The notes beneath the pieces were generated by a model. The model was not told the DNA's origin. It saw only the letters and a program-made list of their open reading frames with translations, and ran no database searches. The translations under genes and the position numbers were made by a program. A stretch of DNA of 64,000 nucleotides from contig JAJFVK010000002.1 in NCBI GenBank assembly GCA_021371795.1, positions 62,001 to 126,000 of the forward strand, read 5' to 3'. Each line of letters opens with the position of its first letter. The stretch's first letter is position 1. This document shows positions 17,119 to 25,463 of this stretch, piece after piece. The DNA is from Planctomycetaceae bacterium (GTDB taxonomy: Bacteria > Planctomycetota > Phycisphaerae > Sedimentisphaerales > UBA12454).

Positions 17119-17275
17119 CACAAAGTAAATATCTGCGTGTAGGTAATGCAGTTTTAAAATCCTCGGCGAGGCTGTGTCAAGCCAGTGGTTACCCCCCAGC
17201 CACTTTGACCGTCTCGCCATTATTTTGCGCAGTAAATCACATAGTTGAAGCGTTTCTACGCTTTATGTTGTGGTG
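17119..17275 (+). ncRNA. Candidate structured RNA with 6S-like topology
   Basis: Directly behind a near-consensus promoter is about 150 bases of highly self-complementary sequence. The ends pair: 17119-17129 with 17262-17272 (nine Watson-Crick pairs, one wobble, one mismatch). CTGCG (17133-17137) can pair with CGCAG (17228-17232). An apical arm has three nested helices: GGCGAG/CTCGCC (17165/17213), GTCAA/TTGAC (17176/17205) and AGTGG/CCACT (17184/17200). A small hairpin AAGCG/CGCTT sits on the 3' side. Closing stem, open middle and long apical arm resemble 6S RNA, which inhibits sigma-70 polymerase. The family assignment is uncertain; no T-run terminator was seen. I see no tmRNA or RNase P signature. 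Confidence 0.5.
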
Positions 17276-17686
17276 TTACCGGCCTGTAATCTGGATTTTA
17301 ACGGTTCTTCTGCGGGGGCCGTCGAATTCGCAAAAGTAAATTCCCTGCCAGGTGCCCAGCAGCATTTTGCCATCCTTTATTATTACCGTCTCACTGCATC
17401 CGACAAGTGAACTTTTTACGTGAGAATCAGAATTTCCTTCGCTGTGCCGGTAACCCTTGCGATTTGCGGGGATAATTTCCGAAAGCGTCAGCAGGACATC
17501 GTGCACGACATCGGGGTCGGCATTTTCATTAATTGTTATTGCGCCGGTTGTGTGCGGGCAGAAAATTATTACTGTGCCCTGCGCGATTCCTGATTTGTTA
17601 ATGATATTTTGAACCTCATCGGTAATATCGAGCATTTGATTGCGTTTGTCTGTTTCGACAAAGAATGAATCATTAATAATTTTCAT
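17276..17686 (-). CDS. yjbQ: YjbQ family protein (UPF0047)
   Basis: 136 residues, typical length. Conserved stretch IIFCPHTTGAITINENADPDV (about 41-61) and the C-terminal GTWQGIYFCEFDGPR are hallmarks of the YjbQ family, which has a secondary thiamine-phosphate synthase activity in vitro; the true role is unclear. It overlaps the nucleotidyltransferase gene upstream by four bases (ATGA), so it is co-translated with it. Confidence 0.9.
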   Translation of the reverse strand: MKIINDSFFVETDKRNQMLDITDEVQNIINKSGIAQGTVIIFCPHTTGAITINENADPDVVHDVLLTLSEIIPANRKGYRHSEGNSDSHVKSSLVGCSETVIIKDGKMLLGTWQGIYFCEFDGPRRRTVKIQITGR

Positions 17687-18177
17687 TTTTTTCTTTCATC
17701 TTTTTTAGCCTGTTTTATTGCCTCAAGATGCAAAACATCCTGTTTGTCCTGCGGTCGATTGAGTGTTTTTTTTGACTTAATCAACGCATCCAGGCTTAAT
17801 ACGTTGTATGTTTTTTTATCGATATTGATTGTAATCGCATTTTTTAAAACTTCATCGAATTGGCCAATTCCCTGTACTTCACCGAGGCAATCCAATTGTC
17901 CAATATCTGTGTCTATGTAAAGATTTTTAAATTTTTTTATATTCTCATCGTTTAAAACCAAAACCGGACGCTTAGGATTCATTCTGTGAACTGGATGTTT
18001 ATCCTTAATGGCTCCAAATAATTTGCGAAGATTCTCTGAAGAGAATTTGCAACAGATATCTATGTCCTGTGTGGTTCTGGTTGAACCGTGAATAATGCTC
18101 GCCAGACCACCAATGATAACGAATTCGACATTGTGGTCGCGCAGTTTATCAATCAAATTTATAAATTTATCTTTCAT
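17683..18177 (-). CDS. Nucleotidyltransferase-fold protein (MNT/DUF6036-like)
   Basis: 164 residues. The NT-superfamily motif appears as FVIIGGLASIIHGSTRTTQDIDI (about 19-41, given with G-G and D-x-D as key residues). A third acidic position may be the aspartate in GQLDCLGEV. The C-terminal part has a lysine-rich tail. Such proteins act as antitoxins (AbiEii/MNT type) or as tRNA/antibiotic nucleotidyltransferases. The ATG overlaps the stop of a 58-80 residue small ORF (TAATG) and the gene runs into yjbQ. Function not assigned. Confidence 0.75.
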   Translation of the reverse strand: MKDKFINLIDKLRDHNVEFVIIGGLASIIHGSTRTTQDIDICCKFSSENLRKLFGAIKDKHPVHRMNPKRPVLVLNDENIKKFKNLYIDTDIGQLDCLGEVQGIGQFDEVLKNAITINIDKKTYNVLSLDALIKSKKTLNRPQDKQDVLHLEAIKQAKKDERKK

Positions 18178-18419
18178 TATTTGGCGGTATTATGAAATTT
18201 ACGGAATGTTTGTAATGCGATTGCGTGTCGTTCAAGGCGCTGTTTTGGGGTTCTTTTCAAATTGTCCAAAAGCATATATACATCAATTCCGTGGCGTCGT
18301 GCTCTTCTTAATGCCGGACAGGCTTGAATCAGTTTTTCATATTCAGCAATCATACAGTCACACTGATCGCGATTGAATTTTCCGGATAATCCGCGGGTAA
18401 GTGCTTTGAAAATGATAAC
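18177..18419 (-). CDS. Overlooked small ORF coupled to the nucleotidyltransferase gene
   Basis: From the ATG at 18353 the frame encodes 58 residues, MIAEYEKLIQ...; the same frame is open back to 18419, adding a plausible segment FKALTRGLSGKFNRDQCDC. No ATG, GTG or TTG lies in that extension, so either the ATG at 18353 or a non-canonical ATT/ATC near 18416 is used. The protein is basic and helical, with RRARRHG and PKQRLERH. Its TAA overlaps the next ATG by one base. A length of 58-80 residues is short for a HEPN toxin. A TATAAT lies upstream at 18466-18461. I do not recognise the family. Confidence 0.55.
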   Translation of the reverse strand, partial: VIIFKALTRGLSGKFNRDQCDCMIAEYEKLIQACPALRRARRHGIDVYMLLDNLKRTPKQRLERHAIALQTFRKFHNTAK

Positions 18420-18466
18420 TTACCATTTCAATCGCGGGAATTTACTACCCTGAAGGGTATATTATA

Positions 18467-20209
18467 TCACATTTTTTCGAGAACGTCTATGCCAAGTAAA
18501 TTTGTCAAACCGTGCTTAATTATTTGTGCCGTTAGCTCGCAAAGCAAAAGCCGCGATGCTCTTGTTTCCGGCTCGGAATCCAGAACAGGGCACGCATTAT
18601 AAAACGCGCTGAACTTACCCGCCAAATCGTAAAGATAAGCAGTAAGGAAATTCGGCTTCAAATCGGCAATCGCGACATTAAACGCTTCGCCGTACCGGAT
18701 GAGCTGTTTAGCCAGTTCTAATTCCGCAGGCTCGTTTAAAGTAATTTGTTTTAAATCGGCCAATTCTTTTACGGTATCGATGCCTTTTTCCAGTCCTTTT
18801 CGGCCGATGGATTTTACACGCGCGTAAGCGTACTGCATATACGGAGCGGTGTTGCCGTCCATCGCCAGCATCTTATCGAAACTGAAAATATAATCGCTCG
18901 TTCTATTGTTTGCATAGTCGGCGTATTTGACCGCGCCGATACCGACAGCCTGTGCGATTTGTTCTTTTTCATTTTCAGCAAGCTGCGGATTTTTTTCTTC
19001 GACGACCTGCTTTGCTCTTTTTACCGCCTCATCAAGCAGCTCTTTGAGTTTCACATTTTCGCCGGAGCGTGTTTTTAAAGGCTTTCCGTCTTCGCCGAGA
19101 ACAGAGCCGAAAGTGATATGAACAAGATTTGTATTTTTCTTCCAGCCGGCCATTTCAGCTACTTTAAACAGCATTTCAAAGTGCAGCTTCTGCCGAGCGT
19201 CAGTTACATAGATAATTTCATCTGCTTTTAATTCGTCAACACGGAAACGCAGTGCCGCCAAATCCGTTGTCGCGTAAAGAAACGCGCCGTCAGTCTTTTG
19301 GATGATGAAAGGCATAGGATTGCCTTCTTTTGTTTTGAATCCTTCCGGGAAAACGCAAATCGCACCGTCAGATTCAACCGCCAATCCCGCTTTTTTTAAG
19401 TCGTCAACGACATTTGCAAGCATATCTCTATAATAACTTTCACCTCTAACGTCTTTCCGCGTTAAAACGGCATTTAGCGTTTTGTAAATTTCTTCACAGG
19501 GTTGAAGAGATTCCTCTACAATATTTTTCCATTCTTGAATGATTTCTTTATCGCCAGAATGTAACTTGACTACACAATCACCAGACATACTTGCAAAATC
19601 GGTATCTGTGTCAAATTGTTGTTTAGCCTCACGATATGATTTTTCAAGATCAGAGATGTCATAAGATGTTTTATTGTTCTTTTTACGATCAGCTATCAAC
19701 ATTCCAAATTGTGTTCCCCAGTCGCCGATATGGTTTTGCGGGATAACATTACAGCCGGCCTGTTTCAACATTCGGCAAATACTATCGCCGATGATTGTGC
19801 TTCGCAAATGGCCGACGTGCATCTGTTTTGCGATGTTCGGGCCGGAAAAATCGACCACGACAGTTTTTGCTTTTTGGGATTTATCGATGCCGAGATTTTC
19901 GGTATCGTTTTTTATATCAGAAAGAGATTTTGTAATAAATTCCGGTTTCAGTCTTAAATTTATGAAGCCTGCGCCGGCAATTTCCGGCGTTTGGCAAATA
20001 TCGTCTATTTCAAGATTGGCTATAATCTTTTCAGCAAGCTGGCGGGGGTTTGCCTTTAATTGTTTGGCAAGGGCAAGCGCGTTATTGCTTTGATAATCGC
20101 CGAATTTCGCGTCGGTGGCAGCCGTTACAATCGCGGGGATATTTTGGCCGGTTGCCTTTTGAATCGCGTTACTTATTCGTTCAGAAATTATTTGAATTGC
20201 AGGTTTCAT
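18467..20209 (-). CDS. argS: Arginyl-tRNA synthetase
   Basis: 580 residues, full length class I synthetase. N-terminal additional domain (about 1-100), then the HIGH-type motif HVGHLRSTIIGD (about 132-143) preceded by VVDFSGPNIAKQMH. The KMSK loop is degenerate (LKTRSGENVKLKEL), as in many ArgRS enzymes. The C-terminal DALR anticodon-binding domain contains YMQYAYARVKSI. It charges tRNA-Arg. The last codons overlap the likely promoter of the small ORF downstream. Confidence 0.97.
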   Translation of the reverse strand: MKPAIQIISERISNAIQKATGQNIPAIVTAATDAKFGDYQSNNALALAKQLKANPRQLAEKIIANLEIDDICQTPEIAGAGFINLRLKPEFITKSLSDIKNDTENLGIDKSQKAKTVVVDFSGPNIAKQMHVGHLRSTIIGDSICRMLKQAGCNVIPQNHIGDWGTQFGMLIADRKKNNKTSYDISDLEKSYREAKQQFDTDTDFASMSGDCVVKLHSGDKEIIQEWKNIVEESLQPCEEIYKTLNAVLTRKDVRGESYYRDMLANVVDDLKKAGLAVESDGAICVFPEGFKTKEGNPMPFIIQKTDGAFLYATTDLAALRFRVDELKADEIIYVTDARQKLHFEMLFKVAEMAGWKKNTNLVHITFGSVLGEDGKPLKTRSGENVKLKELLDEAVKRAKQVVEEKNPQLAENEKEQIAQAVGIGAVKYADYANNRTSDYIFSFDKMLAMDGNTAPYMQYAYARVKSIGRKGLEKGIDTVKELADLKQITLNEPAELELAKQLIRYGEAFNVAIADLKPNFLTAYLYDLAGKFSAFYNACPVLDSEPETRASRLLLCELTAQIIKHGLTNLLGIDVLEKM

Positions 20210-20418
20210 TTGCCACAGAGTTTTTCTTTATTTAATTTTAGCCACGAATTATTTTTGTTACTTTTTATTAACCACGAATTAACACGAATTGACACTAATG
20301 ATTTTTTTGTTTATATTTATTCGTGTTTATTTGTGTTCATTTGTGGTTACCTTATGGTTTTTATTTTCATTAGTGGTTAATTTTTTAAATCTTCAATCTT
20401 CATTCTTCAATCTTCAAT
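20210..20418. repeat. Dense intergenic word repeats reaching into rsfS
   Basis: The stretch is built of repeated words: GCCACGAATT, ACCACGAATTAACACGAATTG, TTTATTCGTGTTTATTTGTG, GTGGTTA (three times) and, at 20390-20418, TCTTCAATCTTCATTCTTCAA-type copies. The last block overlaps the 3' end of rsfS, so the C-terminal residues KLKIEE are encoded by the repeat. Related blocks lie at 20818-20895 and 28228-28370. Confidence 0.7.
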
Positions 20419-20798
20419 TTTTCAGCGTCTCCCCATAGCAGTTCCAAATCGTAAAACTGCCTGAACTCTTCGTTGAATACGTGAACAACCACGGTCACAA
20501 AATCCAGCAGAACCCATTTGCCCTGGTCGTAACCTGCGCGGCCGAAGATTTTGAAATCGTGCTTCTTGCCATACTCGGTAATATCGTCGGCGACGGTACG
20601 AGTCTGACGGTCGCTTGTGCCGGTTGCGATAATGAAATAATCGGTCGCGGGGCTTTTGCCGGTAAGGTCGAGAACAACTACATCCGTACAATTGTTATGC
20701 AGAGCGATTTTCGCCGCTTCAATCGCGAATTCCCTTGCGGTTGTTTCAGCTTTCTTTTTCGAAGTCTTCTTTTTTACAGCAACTTTTTTCTTTGCCAA
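20400..20798 (-). CDS. rsfS: Ribosomal silencing factor RsfS (Iojap family)
   Basis: 132 residues: a lysine-rich N-terminal tail ([18 protein letters not shown]) and the RsfS domain (about 22-125) with [20 protein letters not shown] (about 42-61), the typical TDYFIIATG strand, and [11 protein letters not shown] near the end. RsfS binds ribosomal protein L14 and blocks subunit joining in stationary phase. The final six residues, KLKIEE, are encoded by the dispersed GAAGATTGAA repeat, so the repeat has displaced or extended the original end. Confidence 0.93.
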   Translation of the reverse strand: MAKKKVAVKKKTSKKKAETTAREFAIEAAKIALHNNCTDVVVLDLTGKSPATDYFIIATGTSDRQTRTVADDITEYGKKHDFKIFGRAGYDQGKWVLLDFVTVVVHVFNEEFRQFYDLELLWGDAEKLKIEE

Positions 20799-20814
20799 AT
20801 TTCTTCACCTTCAG

Positions 20815-20895
20815 ATTCGGCCACAGAGTTCTCTTTGTTTTAGCCACAGAGCTTATCCCCACGGGGACTTCCGCTCCGCTCCAGCAGAGACCACA
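20815..20895. repeat. GCCACAGAG word repeats
   Basis: Three copies of a (G)CCACAGAG word occur upstream of rsfS at about 20819, 20844 and 20891. The same word is found upstream of the nitrilase gene (28224-28300). Between copies is a GC-richer insert, CCACGGGGACTTCCGCTCCG. Confidence 0.55.
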
Positions 20896-21018
20896 GAGCC
20901 TTATTTATAAAAAAAAACGGGGTCGAGAAACATTCCCGACCCCGATAGGATACAGTTTATTGACCTATAAGTCAACCCTACACCTTTTTTACTATTCACT
21001 TAAAGGTATGCGAGTAAA

Positions 21019-23430
21019 CTATTTGCCTAAATGCAGAAACTCCGAAATCATAGGTGCGAATTTAACGATAACGCCGGAGAACACAACGCTGACCATACAC
21101 ATCAGTTTGATAAGAATGTTCATACTTGGGCCGGCAGTATCTTTAAACGGGTCGCCGACAGTATCGCCTACAACCGCAGCCTTGTGAGCCGGGGAGCCTT
21201 TTCCGCCGTGAGCGCCTTTTTCGATATATTTCTTTGCATTGTCCCATGCGCCGCCTGCGTTGTTGAGCGTAATCGCAAGAACGAATCCGCAGGTAAGGCC
21301 GCCTGTCAGCAGACCCATAACGCCAGCTACGCCAAGCAGGAGACCCGTGGCTACCGGTACGATGATAGCCAACAACGATGGAAGAACCATTTCCCTTTGT
21401 GCGCCTGCGGTAGAGATGGATACGCATCTGGCGTAATCTGGTTTTCCAGTGCCGTCCATGATACCGACGATTTCCTTAAATTGTCTGCGAACTTCATTAA
21501 CCATTGCGCCCGCGGCTCTGCCGACAGCTTTAATGGTCATAGCACAGAATACGAACGACATCATAGATCCGATGAACAATCCGCAAATGAGTTTCGGGTT
21601 CATAATTGTAAGTTCATAAGCACGAACGAAATCGGTGATTGCCGCTGTTTTTGCTGAAACGGTGCCTTCGACCTGACCGTTTGAGCTGAACAGGTATTGT
21701 CCGACCTGATAAACTTTTTCAGGAGCTGCATCGGCAAGACGACCAATCCAGATTCTGATTTCTTCGATGAATGAAGCAAGAAGAGCCATAGCTGTCAGAG
21801 CGGCTGAACCGATAGCGAAACCTTTGCCTGTCGCCGCTGTTGTATTGCCCAATGAATCGAGAGCATCTGTTCTTTTTCTTACTTCTTTGTCAAGTCCGCT
21901 CATTTCAGCGTTTCCGCCTGCGTTGTCAGCGATTGGGCCATAAGCGTCGGTTGCCAGTGTAATGCCCAGAGTTGAGAGCATACCAACTGCTGCAAAGCCG
22001 ATACCGTAAAGACCCATTGTCGGGGTTGTGAAGCCGCCTGCGAAGGCGAACGCACAAATGATGCCGATAACGATTGTGATAACAGGAAGACCTGAAGAAT
22101 ACATACCTGTCGCGAAACCATCGATGATGGTTGTGGCCGGGCCCATAACAGCCTGGTCTGCGATGCCTTTTGTAGGCTTATATTCATCTGATGTGTAGTA
22201 TTCGGTAAACTGGCCGATAATTACGCCGGCGATAAGACCTGATATTACAGAACCGAAAACGCCCCAGGTAATCCATTCGAATTTCACAAGGAAAAGGAGT
22301 CCGAAGATGATAAGTACCGAACTTCCCAAAGTTCCAATCAGAAGCGAACGCAGCAGATTTTTCTGTGTCGCGTCTTCTTTGCATCTGACCATAAAGATAC
22401 CGATAATTGAGAGAATAATGCCAATGCCTGCGACAACCATTGGAGCCAAAACTGATTTAAGAACATCAGCATCGGTTTTCATTGCCATAGCGGCACCCAG
22501 AGCCATAGTAGCCAGAATCGAACCGCAATAGCTTTCGTAGAGGTCTGCACCCATACCTGCGACGTCGCCTACGTTATCGCCTACGTTGTCAGCGATTGTA
22601 GCCGGGTTTCTTGGATCGTCTTCCGGAATACCGGCTTCAACTTTACCAACGAGGTCAGCGCCAACGTCAGCAGCTTTTGTGAAGATACCGCCGCCGACAC
22701 GAGCGAACAGAGCCTGTGTCGAAGCACCCATACCGAAAGTAATCATTGTAGTTGTTATTTCAACGAGTTTATGTTCCGCGTGCATTCCAACCGGCACAAG
22801 CTGAAGGCCGAGAAAATTCAAACCGGTCGCCATATTCTTTGCGGTATAAACGAATTGGTCAAGAATAATGAACCAAAGAGAAATATCGAAAAGACCGAAA
22901 CCTACTACGACCAAACCCATAACAGCGCCGCTTCTGAACGCGACCTGAAGACCTCTATTAAGGCTTTCGCTTGCGCCTTGTGCTGTTCTGTTAGATGCGT
23001 TCGTCGCGGTCTTCATACCCAGAAAGCCGCAAATACCGCTAAACAAACCGCCGGTTAAAAACGCGACCGGCACAAACGGGTTCTGGATTCCCATTTTCGC
23101 CAGTACAGCGAAGATGACCAGAAGAACGACAAAAACCATCGCTACAACTCTGTACTGTCTGAAAAGGTAAGCATAAGCGCCTTCCTTTACATACTGTGCG
23201 ATTTCAATCATCTTAGCGTTGCCGGGATTTGCGCCCATCATCATCTTGTAGAAGACGTACGCGAAAATCAGAGCCGCTATCGATGACAGCGGGGCGATCC
23301 ACCATAACGTGGGAATCGACCCAAACGTTGAGGCCAATGAACATCCTGTGGCGCATTCCTGTGCCATCGCCGCTGCTGCCATAAACAATACAGCGACTAA
23401 TGATCCAGTCCTTGTGAACGAATTTTTCAC
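21019..23430 (-). CDS. hppA: Membrane-bound ion-translocating pyrophosphatase (K+-dependent type)
   Basis: 803 residues from a GTG with AAGGAG seven bases upstream; an earlier ATG lacks a ribosome site. A signal-like N-terminus ([15 protein letters not shown]) precedes about 15-16 membrane helices. Active-site motifs: [30 protein letters not shown] and, late, [20 protein letters not shown]. It couples PPi hydrolysis to H+ or Na+ pumping. The position that separates the two subclasses reads [11 protein letters not shown], with Ala where K+-independent enzymes have Lys, so K+ dependence is expected. Ion choice is undecided. Upstream lies a promoter and a set of spaced repeats. Confidence 0.96.
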   Translation of the reverse strand: MKNSFTRTGSLVAVLFMAAAAMAQECATGCSLASTFGSIPTLWWIAPLSSIAALIFAYVFYKMMMGANPGNAKMIEIAQYVKEGAYAYLFRQYRVVAMVFVVLLVIFAVLAKMGIQNPFVPVAFLTGGLFSGICGFLGMKTATNASNRTAQGASESLNRGLQVAFRSGAVMGLVVVGFGLFDISLWFIILDQFVYTAKNMATGLNFLGLQLVPVGMHAEHKLVEITTTMITFGMGASTQALFARVGGGIFTKAADVGADLVGKVEAGIPEDDPRNPATIADNVGDNVGDVAGMGADLYESYCGSILATMALGAAMAMKTDADVLKSVLAPMVVAGIGIILSIIGIFMVRCKEDATQKNLLRSLLIGTLGSSVLIIFGLLFLVKFEWITWGVFGSVISGLIAGVIIGQFTEYYTSDEYKPTKGIADQAVMGPATTIIDGFATGMYSSGLPVITIVIGIICAFAFAGGFTTPTMGLYGIGFAAVGMLSTLGITLATDAYGPIADNAGGNAEMSGLDKEVRKRTDALDSLGNTTAATGKGFAIGSAALTAMALLASFIEEIRIWIGRLADAAPEKVYQVGQYLFSSNGQVEGTVSAKTAAITDFVRAYELTIMNPKLICGLFIGSMMSFVFCAMTIKAVGRAAGAMVNEVRRQFKEIVGIMDGTGKPDYARCVSISTAGAQREMVLPSLLAIIVPVATGLLLGVAGVMGLLTGGLTCGFVLAITLNNAGGAWDNAKKYIEKGAHGGKGSPAHKAAVVGDTVGDPFKDTAGPSMNILIKLMCMVSVVFSGVIVKFAPMISEFLHLGK

Positions 23431-23465
23431 TTTCAAACTCCTTATAAATATAAAAAACAATAAAG

Positions 23466-23563
23466 TTTTAATACGCAAAAAAACAATTTTTGAATACGCG
23501 AAACCAAATTATAATTCAATTTTGGATACGCGTAACTTAAGAAACATAAATTTTGGATACGCG
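23466..23563. repeat. Spaced TTTTGGATACGCG repeats upstream of hppA
   Basis: Two perfect copies ATTTTGGATACGCG (23519-23532, 23550-23563), a variant ATTTTTGAATACGCG (23486-23500) and a shorter TTTTAATACGC (23466-23476). Spacings of the main copies are 31-33 bases, close to three helical turns. They lie between the hppA promoter and start codon, so they are in the leader. Confidence 0.75.
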
Positions 23564-23577
23564 CGAAATTAGCGAAC

Positions 23578-23605
23578 AGTGTAGTGATAATCAGTTTTTT
23601 TGCAA
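23578..23605 (-). promoter_or_regulatory. Promoter of hppA
   Basis: Minus strand: -35 TTGCAA (23605-23600), 16-base spacer, -10 TACACT (23583-23578). It predicts a leader of about 140 bases containing the repeats. A second TATAAT lies nearer the gene (about 23513-23508) and may be another promoter. Confidence 0.5.
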
Positions 23606-23633
23606 GGAAATAAGCACTAAAAATTTTAAAATC

Positions 23634-23650
23634 GGTCTATAAAATAGACC
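23634..23650 (-). terminator. Terminator after the Sel1/protease gene
   Basis: Perfect seven-base stem GGTCTAT/ATAGACC with an AAA loop. On the minus strand it is followed by a T-rich tract (GATTTTAAAATTTTT). It lies just past the stop at 23724 and upstream of the hppA promoter. Confidence 0.55.
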
Positions 23651-23723
23651 ATTTAAAAACGTTTACTTGTTAAAGCGTTAAGCCTATGCGTATTATCGAC
23701 TTACAACTGTACAATTCTGTAGT

Positions 23724-25376
23724 TTATTTACGTGCGGTAATTAAAACTACAGATTTTTTGGCGTTGTCGATAGCGGAGGCTCTGTTTTTTTCTGAACTAT
23801 TTGATGTGAGCTTTTGGGCCAGCTGGGGCGTGGAGTTTAAAAAGTTCAGAATAAACGTGCTTTTCAGTGCGTAATTGACGTTTTGAGGTACCGACCCTGT
23901 GGCCAAAAGGGCGGATATATCGTTGAGTCTTGCGACAACCATACCTATTACTTCGCCTTGTTGACTGATGAGCGGCCCGCCGGAATTACCCGGCTGGACA
24001 GGTACGCTGATTTGGAAATAGTTTGGATTGTCAGCCGAGCCGGAAAGCGAACTGATTGAGCCTTCGGTAAATTTCGGTTCTGTGCCCTGAAGCGAAACCT
24101 GCGGATAACCTATCGTAAATACTGCATCGCCGGTGTGCGCTGTAGAATCTGATAATGGTAAAGTTGAAAAATCGTTACCGTCGATTTTCAGCAGGGCGAT
24201 ATCGAGTGATTCATCCGTGCCGACTATTTTGGCTTTATATTGCTGCTTATTGTGAAGTACCTGAATATTTTCAGATTTTCCCACTGCGTGATAAGCTGTC
24301 AGGATGTATCCGTCCGATGTGATAAAAAATCCCGTTGCCGTGTATTCTGCTTTTTCCGAAGCGGCGCCAGCGTTTTTCAGGCTTGTTTCTTTTTCGACAA
24401 GGTAACCTTTTACTTTTTTTATTTTGTTGATTCTTCTTTGTGCCTCTTCTATTTCAGCGTCGGTCATTTTATCGCGGATTTCATTTTTGAGCAGTCTGGC
24501 GTCTTTATCGCCGTTCATAGTGGCAAGCGACATCCATTTTAAACTTTCCACATAATCGATGGCAACGCCCTGGCCGTTCCAGTAGCAGGCTCCGAGAACT
24601 AATTGCGCTCTTGCCGAACCCTGCGAAGCGGCCTTTGTGAACCATTTGGCGGCTGTTTTATAATCCTGCGGCACGCCTTCGCCTCTGCAATACATCACAC
24701 CAAGAAGGTATTGCGAGTCAATATGATTTTGAGCGCCTGCCTTCGAGAACCACCTCACCGCTTCTTTATAATTATGTTTAATTTCGTCGTCTCTGTCTTT
24801 GCAGTACAAAAGGCCGAGGCAATATTGTGCCTTGGCGTTATTCTGCTGGGCAGCCTTGATGAGCCATTTTTCCGCCTCTGCGTCATCCTGCTCAACGCCG
24901 TGTCCCTTGAAGTACATAACACCAAGCTCAAATTGTGCCTCGTTCATTCCCTGACCGGCAGCCATAGTGAACCATGAAAGAGCCTGATTGTAATCACGGC
25001 CTGTTCCGACGCCGTCCTTGTAGAATCTGCCGAGACTGTATTGAGCTTTTGCGCAGCTTTGAATTGCGGATTTAGCGTACCATTCGAACGCGAGATTATA
25101 ATTTTGTACGACGGATTGGCCGTTTTCGTACATTTGGGCCAGTTCGTATTGGGCTTTTGCGTTTCCCTGCTGGGCTGATTGTGAAAACCATTTTATCGCT
25201 TCGTTGTAATCCTGATCGACATTTCGGCCTACGTGATACATTATGCCGAGCGAATATTGGCTGTTCGCGTCGCCTGCCTGCGCCTGGACAAGCAATTCAT
25301 CAATTGACGGAGAGGAAGCCTTACATACGCTGTATGATGTAAAAATGACAATTAGCAGGAATAAACGTATTCGCAT
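23724..25376 (-). CDS. Secreted Sel1-repeat protein fused to a trypsin-like serine protease
   Basis: 550 residues. A signal peptide (about 1-20) precedes seven Sel1-like repeats (about 28-290), each with a pattern like QYSLGxMYxxG..DYxxAxxWFxxAA. The C-terminal DegP/trypsin-type domain (about 340-545) has His in ILTAYHAVG, Asp in DESLDIALLKI and Ser in QPGNSGGPLIS, a full catalytic triad. No PDZ domain follows. It probably acts in the periplasm, with Sel1 repeats as a docking platform. ATG 25376 is chosen over a TTG two codons earlier. A promoter is seen at 25405-25433. Confidence 0.9.
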   Translation of the reverse strand: MRIRLFLLIVIFTSYSVCKASSPSIDELLVQAQAGDANSQYSLGIMYHVGRNVDQDYNEAIKWFSQSAQQGNAKAQYELAQMYENGQSVVQNYNLAFEWYAKSAIQSCAKAQYSLGRFYKDGVGTGRDYNQALSWFTMAAGQGMNEAQFELGVMYFKGHGVEQDDAEAEKWLIKAAQQNNAKAQYCLGLLYCKDRDDEIKHNYKEAVRWFSKAGAQNHIDSQYLLGVMYCRGEGVPQDYKTAAKWFTKAASQGSARAQLVLGACYWNGQGVAIDYVESLKWMSLATMNGDKDARLLKNEIRDKMTDAEIEEAQRRINKIKKVKGYLVEKETSLKNAGAASEKAEYTATGFFITSDGYILTAYHAVGKSENIQVLHNKQQYKAKIVGTDESLDIALLKIDGNDFSTLPLSDSTAHTGDAVFTIGYPQVSLQGTEPKFTEGSISSLSGSADNPNYFQISVPVQPGNSGGPLISQQGEVIGMVVARLNDISALLATGSVPQNVNYALKSTFILNFLNSTPQLAQKLTSNSSEKNRASAIDNAKKSVVLITARK

Positions 25377-25404
25377 AATCAAAATCTGTAATCAGGTTGG
25401 CGTT

Positions 25405-25433
25405 ATTATACAGACTCCAATTGTGCAAAACAA
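25405..25433 (-). promoter_or_regulatory. Promoter of the Sel1/protease gene
   Basis: Minus strand: -35 TTGTTT (25433-25428), 17-base spacer, -10 TATAAT (25410-25405). Confidence 0.5.
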
Positions 25434-25463
25434 GCAATAACGCTTATAAAACCAGAGTTTTTC

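Noticed and set aside
18177-18353. Small ORF as a HEPN toxin partner of the nucleotidyltransferase
   Set aside because: The protein is at most 80 residues and has no clear R-x4-6-H motif in a HEPN context, so I left the function open.
18095-18376. Plus-strand frame of 93 codons
   Set aside because: Opposite to the small ORF coupled to the nucleotidyltransferase; no ribosome site and crosses two gene ends.
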